Positions 35,597 through 45,317 of a DNA stretch of 64,000 nt are shown one piece after another. The position numbers and the translations under genes were made by a program. Origin of the DNA: Flavobacterium magnum (GTDB lineage Bacteria > Bacteroidota > Bacteroidia > Flavobacteriales > Flavobacteriaceae); assembly GCF_003055625.1 (NCBI RefSeq), contig NZ_CP028811.1:2728001-2792000 (forward strand). Direction: 5' to 3'. Positions within the stretch are counted from its first letter, which is position 1. Each line of letters starts with the position of its first letter. The notes under the pieces are model-generated. The model saw nothing but the letters and a program-made list of their open reading frames with translations, ran no database searches and was not told the origin of the DNA.

Positions 35597-38383
35597 ATGA
35601 AATCTGATATCGCTTCCGCAGAACCCAAGAAAAATATCATCATAAAAGGTGCCCAGGTGCACAATCTCAAGAACCTCGATGTCGCCATTCCGCGGAATAA
35701 ACTCGTGGTAATTACCGGATTGTCCGGATCAGGAAAATCCAGTCTCGCATTCGATACGCTATACGCCGAGGGACAACGCCGTTATGTGGAAAGCCTCTCT
35801 TCCTACGCGCGCCAGTTCCTTGGAAGGCTTGACAAACCCAAAGTGGAATACATCAAAGGCATCGCTCCGGCCATCGCCATCGAACAGAAGGTCAATACGA
35901 CCAATGCGCGTTCCACCGTCGGCACATCCACTGAAATATACGATTACCTCAAATTGCTTTTTGCGCGCGTTGGTAAAACGTTTTCTCCCGTATCGGGACG
36001 CGAAGTCAGGAAGGATACCGTAACCGACGTCATCAATGAAGTGAAATCGTTCCCGGTAGACAGCCGTTGGTTGCTACTGGCTCCGGTGTTCCCGGAGAAA
36101 GACCGGACGATTGAAGAAAAGCTTGGCGTGTTGCTGCAACAAGGTTTCGCAAGGATTTCGGTGGATCGGGAGCAGTTGCGTCTTGATGATCTTAAAGGCG
36201 TGTCGCTCGCGGGGAAAGAGATCATGCTTGTCGTAGATCGGATTGTCGTCAAGGAAGACGAGGAATTTTTTAACCGACTTTCTGATGCCGTACAAACCGC
36301 TTTTTATGAAGGAAAAGGCAAATGTGCGCTCCAAGACGCCGATTCGGGAAAGCGGATCGATTACAGCAATAATTTTGAGCTCGACGGAATCTCATTTCCT
36401 GAGCCGAATGTACACCTGTTCAGCTTTAACAATCCTTACGGTGCCTGCCCGGTTTGCGAAGGCTATGGAAATATCATCGGGATAGACGAAGATCTTGTGA
36501 TTCCGAACACGGCCTTATCGATTTATGAAAATGCGGTGTACGCCTGGCGCGGTGAAAGCATGGGTTGGTACCGGGACGTATTGGTAAACAGCGCCTATCT
36601 GTTTGACTTCCCCATCCACAAGCCGTATTACCAATTGTCAGAAACACAGAAGGAACTGCTTTGGAACGGCAACAAACATTTCACCGGATTACACGATTTC
36701 TTTAAGGAACTGGAGGAAAAAAATTATAAGATACAAAACCGTGTGATGCTCTCACGCTACCGCGGAAAAACCAAATGCTATGCCTGTAAGGGCAAACGCT
36801 TACGGCCGGAAGCATCGAACATCAAGATTGATGGCAAGACGATTTCTGACTTGGTAGATATGCCCATCAAGAATCTAACGGCATACTTTAAAGGTTTGCA
36901 GATTTCTGAATTTGACCAGAAGGTAGCCCGTCGGTTACTGACCGAAATCAACAACCGGCTTGGTTTCCTGAGTGAAGTGGGTCTTGATTACCTTACACTG
37001 AACCGGAATTCCGCATCACTGTCAGGCGGGGAATCACAGCGGATCAACCTCGCGACTTCGCTGGGCTCAAGTCTTGTGGGATCGATGTATATCCTTGACG
37101 AACCCAGCATCGGACTGCATCCTAAAGATACCGAAAGATTGATTAAAGTCCTGCTTTCGCTCAGGGATCTGGGGAATACCGTCATCGTTGTGGAGCATGA
37201 TGAAGACATTATGCGCGCAGCAGATGTCATTATTGATATCGGCCCCGAGGCAGGAACCCACGGCGGTCAGCTCGTTGCGCAGGGCGATTACGATACGATC
37301 TTAAAATCACAGTCCCTGACTGCAAAATACCTGAATGGTGACCTGGAAATCAAGGTGCCGCGCACACGCCGCAAATCCGGGACGTATATCGAGATTCTGG
37401 GTGCCAGGGAAAACAACCTTAAAGACGTAGATGTCAAATTTCCGTTGGAAATGCTTACCGTCATTACAGGAGTTTCCGGGAGCGGTAAAAGTACACTCGT
37501 CAAAAAGATCTTATTCCCGGCCATGCAGAAAAAACTGGAAGGCGTCGGTGAAAAAGCCGGCCAATTTACCGAAATGCGCGGCTATTACCATAAGATACAG
37601 CATATCGAATATGTCGACCAAAATCCCATTGGAAGGAGTTCACGTTCGAATCCAGTGACCTACATTAAGGCGTATGACGACATCCGCGATCTGTATGCCA
37701 AAGAAAAGCTGTCCAAAATCCGCGGCTACCAAGCCAAGCACTTCTCGTTTAACGTAGACGGCGGTCGTTGTGAAACCTGCAAAGGCGAAGGTTCGATCAA
37801 TGTGGAAATGGTATTCATGGCCGATGTGCAACTGCCATGTGACACCTGTGGCGGCAAGCGTTTCAAGAAAGAAATACTAGAGGTTAATTTTGAAGGAAAG
37901 AACATCGACGACATCCTGACGATGACCATTGACGATTCCATTGACTTTTTCACCAGCGCAAAACAAACGAAAATCATCCAGAAACTGCAACCATTGCAGG
38001 ATGTGGGATTGGGCTATGTTCAATTGGGGCAGTCCTCCTCTACCCTTTCCGGTGGTGAGGCGCAGCGCATAAAGCTGGCCTCCTTCCTGGTAAAAGGCGC
38101 CACAAAGGAAAAAGCATTATTCGTATTCGATGAGCCCACTACCGGACTGCATTTTCATGACATCAACAAACTCATGGCATCGTTTGATGCACTGATTGAC
38201 AAGGGGCATTCAATTATCGTAATTGAGCACAACCTCGACCTGATCAAATGTGCCGACTGGGTAATCGACCTCGGACCTGAAGGCGGTGAGAACGGCGGTC
38301 ATTTACTTGCCGAAGGTACGCCGGAAGACATCGTAAAAAACAAAAATTCCATAACCGGGAAATACCTTAAAGAAAAACTCTAA
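35597..38383 (+). CDS. uvrA: Excinuclease ABC subunit A
   Basis: This 928-residue damage-recognition ATPase of nucleotide excision repair has two ABC modules: Walker [17 protein letters not shown] and [15 protein letters not shown], signatures LSGGESQRI and LSGGEAQRI. Three zinc-binding pairs are visible ([25 protein letters not shown]...CDTCGGKR). The N-terminus ends in the usual [17 protein letters not shown] chose [11 protein letters not shown] at 35597, because the upstream ATG at 35564 lies inside the promoter. It ends 4 nt into the convergent iron-permease-like gene. Confidence 0.97.
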   Translation: MKSDIASAEPKKNIIIKGAQVHNLKNLDVAIPRNKLVVITGLSGSGKSSLAFDTLYAEGQRRYVESLSSYARQFLGRLDKPKVEYIKGIAPAIAIEQKVNTTNARSTVGTSTEIYDYLKLLFARVGKTFSPVSGREVRKDTVTDVINEVKSFPVDSRWLLLAPVFPEKDRTIEEKLGVLLQQGFARISVDREQLRLDDLKGVSLAGKEIMLVVDRIVVKEDEEFFNRLSDAVQTAFYEGKGKCALQDADSGKRIDYSNNFELDGISFPEPNVHLFSFNNPYGACPVCEGYGNIIGIDEDLVIPNTALSIYENAVYAWRGESMGWYRDVLVNSAYLFDFPIHKPYYQLSETQKELLWNGNKHFTGLHDFFKELEEKNYKIQNRVMLSRYRGKTKCYACKGKRLRPEASNIKIDGKTISDLVDMPIKNLTAYFKGLQISEFDQKVARRLLTEINNRLGFLSEVGLDYLTLNRNSASLSGGESQRINLATSLGSSLVGSMYILDEPSIGLHPKDTERLIKVLLSLRDLGNTVIVVEHDEDIMRAADVIIDIGPEAGTHGGQLVAQGDYDTILKSQSLTAKYLNGDLEIKVPRTRRKSGTYIEILGARENNLKDVDVKFPLEMLTVITGVSGSGKSTLVKKILFPAMQKKLEGVGEKAGQFTEMRGYYHKIQHIEYVDQNPIGRSSRSNPVTYIKAYDDIRDLYAKEKLSKIRGYQAKHFSFNVDGGRCETCKGEGSINVEMVFMADVQLPCDTCGGKRFKKEILEVNFEGKNIDDILTMTIDDSIDFFTSAKQTKIIQKLQPLQDVGLGYVQLGQSSSTLSGGEAQRIKLASFLVKGATKEKALFVFDEPTTGLHFHDINKLMASFDALIDKGHSIIVIEHNLDLIKCADWVIDLGPEGGENGGHLLAEGTPEDIVKNKNSITGKYLKEKL

Positions 38384-38859
38384 CCCTGCGACTTCCGTTT
38401 TTTCTTTTTGATGGCGGTCTTGATTTGATGTGTTTCCTTTGCTTCATCGATAGAGTGCGAATGTTGCAGGCTGTCCTCTTTCTTTGACAATTCAGCGAGC
38501 AGCACGTAATACCGCTGCAGCACTTTCATTTCGGCTTCAGACAGGTCTTCCACATCGACAAGTCGGTTGCTGGCGAACTCGTGTGAAGCGACCAATTCGT
38601 TAAGCTTTAATTGTATCGCCATGGAATCCTTATTCTGCGCCTTCTGGATCAGGAACACCATCAGGAACGTTATGATTGTGGTCCCGGTATTGATGACCAA
38701 TTGCCAGGTTTCCGAATAATTAAAAAAAGGTCCCAATACTGCCCAGATCAATACGATGGCAAAGGCGCCCAGGAAAGCGGGTGTGCTTCCGGTGGCTTTA
38801 GTGACTTTGGAGGCAAATTTTTCAAAAACGGACAACTTTTTATTTTCTTTTTTTTTCAT
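38380..38859 (-). CDS. Low-affinity iron permease-like membrane protein
   Basis: This 159-residue protein starts with FEKFASKVTKATGSTPAFLG, typical of the Fet4-like low-affinity iron permease family. Two membrane segments follow (FLGAFAIVLIWAVLGPFF, LVINTGTTIITFLMVFLIQ), then the QNKDSMAIQLKLNELV motif. The C-terminal half is a soluble helical part ending in a Lys/Arg tail ([13 protein letters not shown]). Transport of iron by bacterial members is not well documented. The gene shares 4 nt with the uvrA stop on the other strand. Confidence 0.85.
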   Translation of the reverse strand: MKKKENKKLSVFEKFASKVTKATGSTPAFLGAFAIVLIWAVLGPFFNYSETWQLVINTGTTIITFLMVFLIQKAQNKDSMAIQLKLNELVASHEFASNRLVDVEDLSEAEMKVLQRYYVLLAELSKKEDSLQHSHSIDEAKETHQIKTAIKKKKRKSQG

Positions 38860-38989
38860 GGGGATTGCTTTTAAAAGGAGGTTTTCAAGTTTTGCCTAAA
38901 GTACAAAAATTCGGAGTCATGGATCAGTGCAGGACGCGCTAATGCCAACCAATTTCAAATTATGACGTCATTCCAATTGCAATGAAATC

Positions 38990-40453
38990 TTATCTCAATT
39001 TGAGCTTTGACAGTGACTGGTCAATGACCGCGTTGATTTCCGACGAAATGGAGAACTTGTAATTGGCGAAGACATAGACTACCGTAATCAATATTGACTT
39101 TAGCGCAATGTTCAATATGGGATGGAACGGGAATTCCCAGAAATAAAACGCAAGGAATGTCACGGAAATGATGCCAAAAGACTTCAGCGTATTGATTGTA
39201 AACGGATACAGTCCGAGTTTTCTCACCACAAAATACAGTTTGACCGAATTGTACATAAAAACCGTAATCAGCGTCGCCAATGCCGACCCGTTAATGTAAT
39301 ATAAAGGTATCAGCAGCATATTCAGTCCGATCATCACAAAAACGGTCAGTACCCCTAAAAACAATGCCCAACGGTAGTATTTGGTATTCAGTATGATGGC
39401 GTTGTTGTTGCCAAGAATCACATCATAAAATTTTGACAGCCCGATCAGGAACACCGCCATTGTACCTCCGGCGTAATTGCCCGGAATGATAAGGTACATC
39501 TGGTGGATGTTCAGGAAAATCCCAAGCATGATCAATCCGCCGAATACCTGGAGCGTAATGGCACTTTTCTTATACAAATCATCGACTTCATCCATCTTCT
39601 GCTCGCTCATCAGTCGGGCGGTAATCGGGTAAATGATCTGCAACATGGCGCGACTGGGCACCGCTATGACGGTCGCAATGAAAATCGCAAGCGAGTATAC
39701 GGCGTTGTCGTCCCATTTGGTGTAAAACGGGATCATCACCTTATCGAAATCCAGCAATAAGGTCGCTACGCTGCCTGAGACGATGATAAACATGGAGTAC
39801 GTGAGCACCTCTTTCGCATTGTCGGGCAACAGCAACGTGAGCTTCGGCATACGGATCTTAAAGGCATAGGCCATCATCGCGAGCAGTTGGAGCGCATAAG
39901 CGGCAGCAAGGCAATAAATGAACATTTCCTGCCGCATGACACCCAGATGCACGGCGATAAGCATCAGCGTGACCAATATCCTGACAAGAACCTCACTGAT
40001 TAAATTCCCGAAAACAGATTTCATGTGCACTTTCACCCAGGCGTAAAATATCTCAAAGTAAGCCATACAAAAGCCGATTACGGCAATGAGCCACATGTAG
40101 TGCCTCGCTTCGGGCTTTTTGGCCAGCAGGGAGGCAATCTCATCGTAAAATACATAGCCCACGCAGCAAATCGGGATGATAAGCAACAGCGGAAGCCACA
40201 GCATAAAACTCATGAAGCGTTCGCGCTGCTCCTCGGATTTGCAGTAGGCAAAAAACCGGATCAGGGAATTGTGTGCACCCAGGGCCATGATAGGCATCAG
40301 GATATTGGCCGCGGAAAGCAGGAAACTCACGATCCCATAGTTCGTTTTCGACAGGAATGTCGTGTACAGGAACATTGCATTGATCGCACCAATCCCGAAA
40401 CCGAAATAAGTGATGACCACGTTGCTTGCCGATTGACGGAGTACGATTCCCAT
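38990..40453 (-). CDS. Wzx/MATE-type polysaccharide flippase
   Basis: This 487-residue inner-membrane protein has about 14 membrane segments (MPIMALGAHNSLIRFFAYC after the first pair; LLPLLLIIPICCVGYVFY-type hydrophobic stretches; a C-terminal VTFLAFYFWEFPFHPILN). It is in the oligosaccharide flippase group that moves lipid-linked sugars across the inner membrane. Its ATG overlaps the upstream stop (TAATG). It is the last gene of a five-gene operon with a glycosyltransferase and a YfhO protein, which supports a role in surface glycan or glycolipid assembly. Confidence 0.88.
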   Translation of the reverse strand: MGIVLRQSASNVVITYFGFGIGAINAMFLYTTFLSKTNYGIVSFLLSAANILMPIMALGAHNSLIRFFAYCKSEEQRERFMSFMLWLPLLLIIPICCVGYVFYDEIASLLAKKPEARHYMWLIAVIGFCMAYFEIFYAWVKVHMKSVFGNLISEVLVRILVTLMLIAVHLGVMRQEMFIYCLAAAYALQLLAMMAYAFKIRMPKLTLLLPDNAKEVLTYSMFIIVSGSVATLLLDFDKVMIPFYTKWDDNAVYSLAIFIATVIAVPSRAMLQIIYPITARLMSEQKMDEVDDLYKKSAITLQVFGGLIMLGIFLNIHQMYLIIPGNYAGGTMAVFLIGLSKFYDVILGNNNAIILNTKYYRWALFLGVLTVFVMIGLNMLLIPLYYINGSALATLITVFMYNSVKLYFVVRKLGLYPFTINTLKSFGIISVTFLAFYFWEFPFHPILNIALKSILITVVYVFANYKFSISSEINAVIDQSLSKLKLR

Positions 40454-41052
40454 TATTCGCCGCAGATGTTATTGTAAAAATCGACCATTTCGGGGATGTT
40501 CTTTGACGTGAATTCCTTGCTTTCGATTTTTTCTATTAATTCGGGACAATCTTTGAAATAATCCTTTGTCATTTTTTTCCAATTGAAAAGCCCCCAGAGT
40601 TTTCCCGCATATTCGTCATTTTCCCGTTTCAGGTAAAATGTGACATTTTCGATATCAGGGTCGACGTACTTACGATCAAGCCCATAGTCATTAGGTTGGG
40701 AATGCACTTTTTTAGCAACCCTTCCGTAAAGTGTCACTGTGCCTTCACTGAAAACCTTCAGTAAAACCGGATGGAAGTCATTGCTTCTGATGGTGACATA
40801 CCGATACTCGTGCTGAATATCGTCAAGCATTAAAAATATTCCTTTGCATTTAGTTTCATTCCAGATATCCGCTTTTCCCTTAGAAGAAATTCTAAACTTT
40901 ATGACATCATGATCCTTGATGATACCCTGTTGTACAATCTGTCCGTAATCCTCAAATTGCGTACTGCCATTCACAATGAGTGTAGCCTCTGTGTCCTGTG
41001 CAAAAAGATTGGCCTGAAAAAGGAAAACAAGAAAAAAAAGAAACTTATCCAT
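40453..41052 (-). CDS. Secreted protein of unknown function in the glycan operon
   Basis: This 199-residue protein has a signal peptide (MDKFLFFLVFLFQANLFAQ) and a beta-rich domain (TEATLIVNGSTQFEDYGQIV, LKVFSEGTVTLYGRVAKKV, ENVTFYLKRENDEYAGKLWG). The C-terminal helix ends FYNNICGE. No family recognised. It overlaps the glycosyltransferase gene by 8 nt at its start and the flippase start by 1 nt at its end, so it is tightly coupled to both. Confidence 0.78.
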   Translation of the reverse strand: MDKFLFFLVFLFQANLFAQDTEATLIVNGSTQFEDYGQIVQQGIIKDHDVIKFRISSKGKADIWNETKCKGIFLMLDDIQHEYRYVTIRSNDFHPVLLKVFSEGTVTLYGRVAKKVHSQPNDYGLDRKYVDPDIENVTFYLKRENDEYAGKLWGLFNWKKMTKDYFKDCPELIEKIESKEFTSKNIPEMVDFYNNICGE

Positions 41053-42346
41053 TTGCCTTTTTTAATAATGACGCCAATTTTGCTGTCAGTTGCTTACGCG
41101 AATATTGTTGCAAGCCTACCGGGTACACCTTCAGGTTATTTTCCCTGTAAAGTTCGTAGTACGCTAAAATAGAACCTTTTAGCGATGCTTTCTGATCATA
41201 CGTAAAAAACTTCCCTGTATTGGTCTCTTTTAATATCGAAGCAAAATCGGAACCTTCCGGGCCAATACCGATTATCGGCCTTTCGGAAACCATGTATTCG
41301 AATAGCTTTCCGGGAATGATGCTTTTGGTATCGTCAGAATTGATTTCGATCAACAGTAAAACCTGAGCACTTCTTTGTTGCTTAACAGCTTCGGAATGTG
41401 GCACATATCCTAAATTATTTAAATAGGAATCCAAACGGTGTTCGGAAATGGAATCCAGGACTTCCCGGCTCACAGCACCAATTAGTTTTAATTCGAAATC
41501 ATTTGCGAAAGCGGAATGTTCCAAAACCAGTTCGCTTAATGATTCCCATAAAATCCGCGGGTTCCTTTCTGATAAAAAAGAGCCAATGTGTGCAAGTGAA
41601 AATTTTGCATCCCGCTCAATTTTACCGATAATTTCGGCATCATAACCATTTGTGATGACTTCGATGGGCCTGGAAGTCAGCGAACGGAACTCGGTTTTTG
41701 TAGTGTTGCTGGTCACTAAGACGGTATCGGCGGCGGTTAACACTTCACGCTCAAGCTTCTTGTGTTTTCCTGATGCGTAGGAAGATAACTTCAACGCTTT
41801 ATGATATCCGATCGTTGTCCAGGGATCTCGAAAATCGGCAACCCAGTTCACCGTAAATTCCTTTTTTAATCCAAGTCCGATTAAATGCAGGCTGTGCGGT
41901 GGCCCGGAAGTGATGATGGTGTCAATATTGTTGTCCCTGATGTATCGCGACAGGTATTTCACGGACGGCTTCACCCAGAGGACACGCGCGTCAGGGATAA
42001 AAAGATTGCCGCGCACCCAAAGCATCAGCCGTTCCAACACGGATTGTTTCTTTTGGTGTGGAATAATTCCTGAACTCAGTTTGCGGCTTTTCTTTCCTGA
42101 AAAAGCTGTTGCGAGTCCGTATGGTTCGGTGATTTTATGCTTCAGGATGATGGCCCTGTCGGTCACGTCAGCCAGCAACCCTTCATCGACAATCGGATAC
42201 GTAGGGTTTTCAGGGACGTATACGATCGGCGTAATGCCAAAATCGGGAAGATATTTTACGAATTTAAGCCAACGCTGCACTCCGGGACCACCGGCTGGCG
42301 GCCAATAATAAGTGATGATCAGTACTTTTTGCGGCCCGGTATCCAA
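41045..42346 (-). CDS. Glycosyltransferase, GT4-like
   Basis: This cytosolic GT-B fold transferase of about 433 residues begins KVLIITYYWPPAGGPGVQRW, with VADFRDPWTTIGYHKALKL in the first domain and a C-terminal nucleotide-sugar domain (SDDTKSIIPGKLFEYMVSER, with the E of the PxKxFEY pattern). The start is probably TTG at 42346, 10 nt after the stop of the YfhO gene. A longer frame to TTG 42403 would overlap that gene and adds residues unlike the family. The sugar donor and acceptor are unknown. Confidence 0.87.
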   Translation of the reverse strand: MDTGPQKVLIITYYWPPAGGPGVQRWLKFVKYLPDFGITPIVYVPENPTYPIVDEGLLADVTDRAIILKHKITEPYGLATAFSGKKSRKLSSGIIPHQKKQSVLERLMLWVRGNLFIPDARVLWVKPSVKYLSRYIRDNNIDTIITSGPPHSLHLIGLGLKKEFTVNWVADFRDPWTTIGYHKALKLSSYASGKHKKLEREVLTAADTVLVTSNTTKTEFRSLTSRPIEVITNGYDAEIIGKIERDAKFSLAHIGSFLSERNPRILWESLSELVLEHSAFANDFELKLIGAVSREVLDSISEHRLDSYLNNLGYVPHSEAVKQQRSAQVLLLIEINSDDTKSIIPGKLFEYMVSERPIIGIGPEGSDFASILKETNTGKFFTYDQKASLKGSILAYYELYRENNLKVYPVGLQQYSRKQLTAKLASLLKKANG

Positions 42347-42356
42347 TAGTCTTAAT

Positions 42357-44828
42357 TTAGGCGGATTGGGTTTTCCTTTTGTTTTCGATATATATTCCGC
42401 CAACCAACAGCAGCAGCATCAAGCCCGCACTGACGAGTGAGATCATACTGCCCGTCTTTACCACCTGCGGTTCAAACCTGAATTCCACCGTGTGTTTTCC
42501 GGCAGGAATCTCCATGGCACGCAATACATAATCAGCACGGAAATGCGGCGAAGCTTTCCCATCAATGTAGGCATTCCAGCCTTTAGGGTAATAAATCTCA
42601 GAAAATACCGCAAGTCCGTTTCCGGTGTTGTTCGTAGCATATTTAAGGTAATTCGGTTTGGACACCTCAAGCCTGATGGTTGCAGTGCTGTCTTTGGCGA
42701 AATTCCCGGCTTTCAGTTCGGGGAAAGCGGCGGTGTTGACTACTGCTTCATTCTTAAGGTCATCTTTGGCAAGCGACTTCATTTCATCATCTGCGGAAGC
42801 GACGGTTTTCACTGAAGAGACAAACCACGCATTGCCATTTGCAAACGGATTGGTCACCGGAAGTTCGCCGTCACGCGTGGCAACGATCAGGTATTTTACA
42901 TTGAGGAGGTCTAACGCCGGAATACTCGTTTTCAGGCTTAATGTCTCCGGGTCAATGATTTCAGCGAGTTTGCCCAGCTTTGTATCAATCTGGTAATCGA
43001 TGACTTCATCGAGTCTCCTTGGCCGTACCGCGCTGTATCCGCCAATGGATTTATGGAAATAAGAGGCTTTCGCCTGCATCCTGCCCTGAATGTCATACAC
43101 GCGGTAATTGCTTTTGTCTTTGAGGATTTCCTGATCGGCCTGTGTCGGCTCAAACGGATGTTCCACCTGATACTTGTCGACAAACTTGTCACTCGCGACG
43201 TACCTTTTATCCACCAGGACCAAGTCGCCAACCATCAGTACGCCCACAAGAATGACGGCAAGCACGTTCGACAGTTTACCCTTCATATGCATCCATAACA
43301 CACCGCCAGCGACCAGGATAAGCAGCAGGGAGCGCCACAAATCAGCCGAATACAATGCTTTCCTGTCCTGGATGAGCGCGTCGATAAATGCAGGATCCAT
43401 ACCCTCATCATTGATACTCGTAAAACGGAACATGCCTTTGCACACCAACAGCAACAACAGCAGTCCAAGGCTCACCATTGCTGAATATTTTAACGATTTC
43501 CATTGGCTTTCCCTGTCGGATTCGAAATAACTTTTCAATCCCATGATGGCCAGCACAGGCAGGCACAGTTCCAACACGACCTGGATTGAAGATACGGCAC
43601 GGAATTTATCATACATCGGCACATGGTCAATAAAAAAGTCAGTCAATGCCGGGAAGTTCTTACCCCACGATAGCATCAGCGACGCCACCGCAGCCGCGAG
43701 GAATGCGTATTTTATTTTCCGCCTGTCATTAAAAAGTCCGAGCACACAAAGGAAAAAAACAATCGCCCCCACATAGGCGGGTGCCGCTACGCCGGGCTGA
43801 TCTCCCCAATACACGGGCATGCCATCTGCGGCGTATTTCACGGCTTCGTCTCTGGAAAGATACTGTCCTTCAGCTACTTCCTGTGTTTGCAGGTATTCAA
43901 CAACTTTAGCATCAGATCCTAGCTTTTCGCCGTTTGAACCGCCGAACAATCCGGGTGCAATCAGATCAAAGCTTTCGGCAATCCCATAGCTGTATTGTGT
44001 GATGTAATCGCGTGGCATTGAGGTTTCCTCGTGCTTTTGCCCATCAGGTTTGAAAGTCAGTTCACTTTTGCTGCGCATGCTGAAACCGGTATATTCCGCC
44101 GTTGCAAGCAAGCCCGTCGCATTCGCACCGACCGCCAGCAGCACGGCGCCCGCGAGGCTCGCAAACGCGACAATTAAAGGTTTGAACTCTTTCGCCCTGA
44201 TGAACGCATAAACGAAGTACACAGTGATGGCCAGAAGAAGTATCAGCAGGTAATACGTCATCTGGAAATGGTTTGCATTGATCTCGAGCGCGACGGCGAC
44301 CATCGTAAGCAGCGCGCCGTAAATATAACGTTTCCTGAATACGAGTAAAGTTCCGGCAACCACGAGCGGCATGTACGCGATGGCATGTGCTTTAGCATTG
44401 TGGCCGACACCGAGTATGACGATGAAATAAGTTGAGAATCCGAAGGCCAGGGCACCGAAAAATGCCTTCAGCGGATCGGTTTTCATCACGAGCAAAAGGC
44501 CGTAAAACCCAAGGAAATAAAGAAATAGGTAGTCAGCCGGGCGGGGCAGGAAACGCAATACGCCATCGAGTTTCTTTACATAATTGTGAGGATAGTTCGC
44601 CCCGAGCTGGTACGTGGGCATGCCACCAAATGATGAATTTGTCCAGAACGGTTCGGTATTTTCCTGTGCGCGGAAGTCGTTTTGTTCCTTAGCCATTCCG
44701 GTATACTGCTGGATATCGGATTGCAGTATGGCCTTATTCTGTAAAACGGGATAGAAATAAACGAGTGAGATAAGTACGAAGCCGAAAATGGCCAATGCAT
44801 GCGGAAAGAACCTGTTGAAAATCTTCAT
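42357..44828 (-). CDS. YfhO-family membrane protein
   Basis: This 823-residue protein has about 13 membrane segments, a first extracytoplasmic loop with QSDIQQYTGMAKEQNDFR and the YfhO-like SFGGMPTYQLGANYP. A large C-terminal soluble domain of beta type (YYPKGWNAYIDGKASPHFRA, GKHTVEFRFEPQVV) precedes a last helix. Gram-positive YfhO is a glycosyltransferase that uses lipid-linked sugars outside the membrane. In Bacteroidota these large members are common and less studied. It sits between DUF4834 and the glycosyltransferase. Confidence 0.9.
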   Translation of the reverse strand: MKIFNRFFPHALAIFGFVLISLVYFYPVLQNKAILQSDIQQYTGMAKEQNDFRAQENTEPFWTNSSFGGMPTYQLGANYPHNYVKKLDGVLRFLPRPADYLFLYFLGFYGLLLVMKTDPLKAFFGALAFGFSTYFIVILGVGHNAKAHAIAYMPLVVAGTLLVFRKRYIYGALLTMVAVALEINANHFQMTYYLLILLLAITVYFVYAFIRAKEFKPLIVAFASLAGAVLLAVGANATGLLATAEYTGFSMRSKSELTFKPDGQKHEETSMPRDYITQYSYGIAESFDLIAPGLFGGSNGEKLGSDAKVVEYLQTQEVAEGQYLSRDEAVKYAADGMPVYWGDQPGVAAPAYVGAIVFFLCVLGLFNDRRKIKYAFLAAAVASLMLSWGKNFPALTDFFIDHVPMYDKFRAVSSIQVVLELCLPVLAIMGLKSYFESDRESQWKSLKYSAMVSLGLLLLLLVCKGMFRFTSINDEGMDPAFIDALIQDRKALYSADLWRSLLLILVAGGVLWMHMKGKLSNVLAVILVGVLMVGDLVLVDKRYVASDKFVDKYQVEHPFEPTQADQEILKDKSNYRVYDIQGRMQAKASYFHKSIGGYSAVRPRRLDEVIDYQIDTKLGKLAEIIDPETLSLKTSIPALDLLNVKYLIVATRDGELPVTNPFANGNAWFVSSVKTVASADDEMKSLAKDDLKNEAVVNTAAFPELKAGNFAKDSTATIRLEVSKPNYLKYATNNTGNGLAVFSEIYYPKGWNAYIDGKASPHFRADYVLRAMEIPAGKHTVEFRFEPQVVKTGSMISLVSAGLMLLLLVGGIYIENKRKTQSA

Positions 44829-44911
44829 TTGGTCGGTTTAAAGTTTGCATTCCCTCCTGAAAATACAGGCCATCGCGCCGCGAAAGCGCCTGGGAATCTT
44901 ATATTGCAAAC

Positions 44912-45199
44912 TTAATCAATTTCTTCATAATCCACATACTCGCCCACTTTTTTGGTTTCGCGCGGCCTGGTCGATTTAGCGGTGTCAAAAATCACCTCGT
45001 CGCGGTTCTGGGTCTGCTGCCGGTTGTGATACTGCTGCTGTTGCTGTTGGTATTGCTGCTGAAAATTCTCGCCGGCTTTCTGCACGACTTTCTTCACCAC
45101 CACTGGAAGGAAAAGCTTCGCAATGTATTTGAATATATAATAGAAGACGATAATGTAGAAGATCGTCTCGAGCAGTGAGGTCAGGTTGGCTGTCTCCAT
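44912..45199 (-). CDS. DUF4834-family small membrane protein
   Basis: This 95-residue protein has one membrane segment (LLETIFYIIVFYYIFKYIAK), a Val/Lys-rich amphipathic stretch (FLPVVVKKVVQKAGENF), then a Gln-rich run (about ten Gln among Tyr) and a polar tail ending KKVGEYVDYEEID. The pattern fits DUF4834 of Flavobacteriaceae, usually found before glycosylation genes. It is the first gene of the operon. Confidence 0.82.
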   Translation of the reverse strand: METANLTSLLETIFYIIVFYYIFKYIAKLFLPVVVKKVVQKAGENFQQQYQQQQQQYHNRQQTQNRDEVIFDTAKSTRPRETKKVGEYVDYEEID

Positions 45200-45215
45200 G
45201 GGGAATAAAATTTGT

Positions 45216-45223
45216 CAAATTTA
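45216..45223 (-). promoter_or_regulatory. -7 box for the glycan operon
   Basis: The minus strand reads TAAATTTG exactly, 16 nt before the DUF4834 ATG. Confidence 0.6.
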
Positions 45224-45279
45224 ACGAATCCGCACTATTAAAATTGAAATGTCTTTCATAAATAAATAATAAATTATAG

Positions 45280-45287
45280 TACTTTTG
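45280..45287 (+). promoter_or_regulatory. -7 box for the outer-membrane protein gene
   Basis: TACTTTTG, an exact TAnnTTTG match, 30 nt before the ATG at 45318. It overlaps a longer TTG-started frame (45285), which argues for the ATG. Confidence 0.6.
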
Positions 45288-45317
45288 GGACACATTGTCC
45301 TACCCAATACCGCACTC

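Noticed and set aside
42347..42403. Longer glycosyltransferase start at TTG 42403
   Set aside because: It would overlap the YfhO gene by 47 nt and add residues unlike GT4 N-termini; TTG 42346 gives the usual start.
44990..45060. Short tandem repeat or CRISPR-like array
   Set aside because: The repeated CTG/TTG bases are the Gln-rich stretch of the DUF4834 protein.
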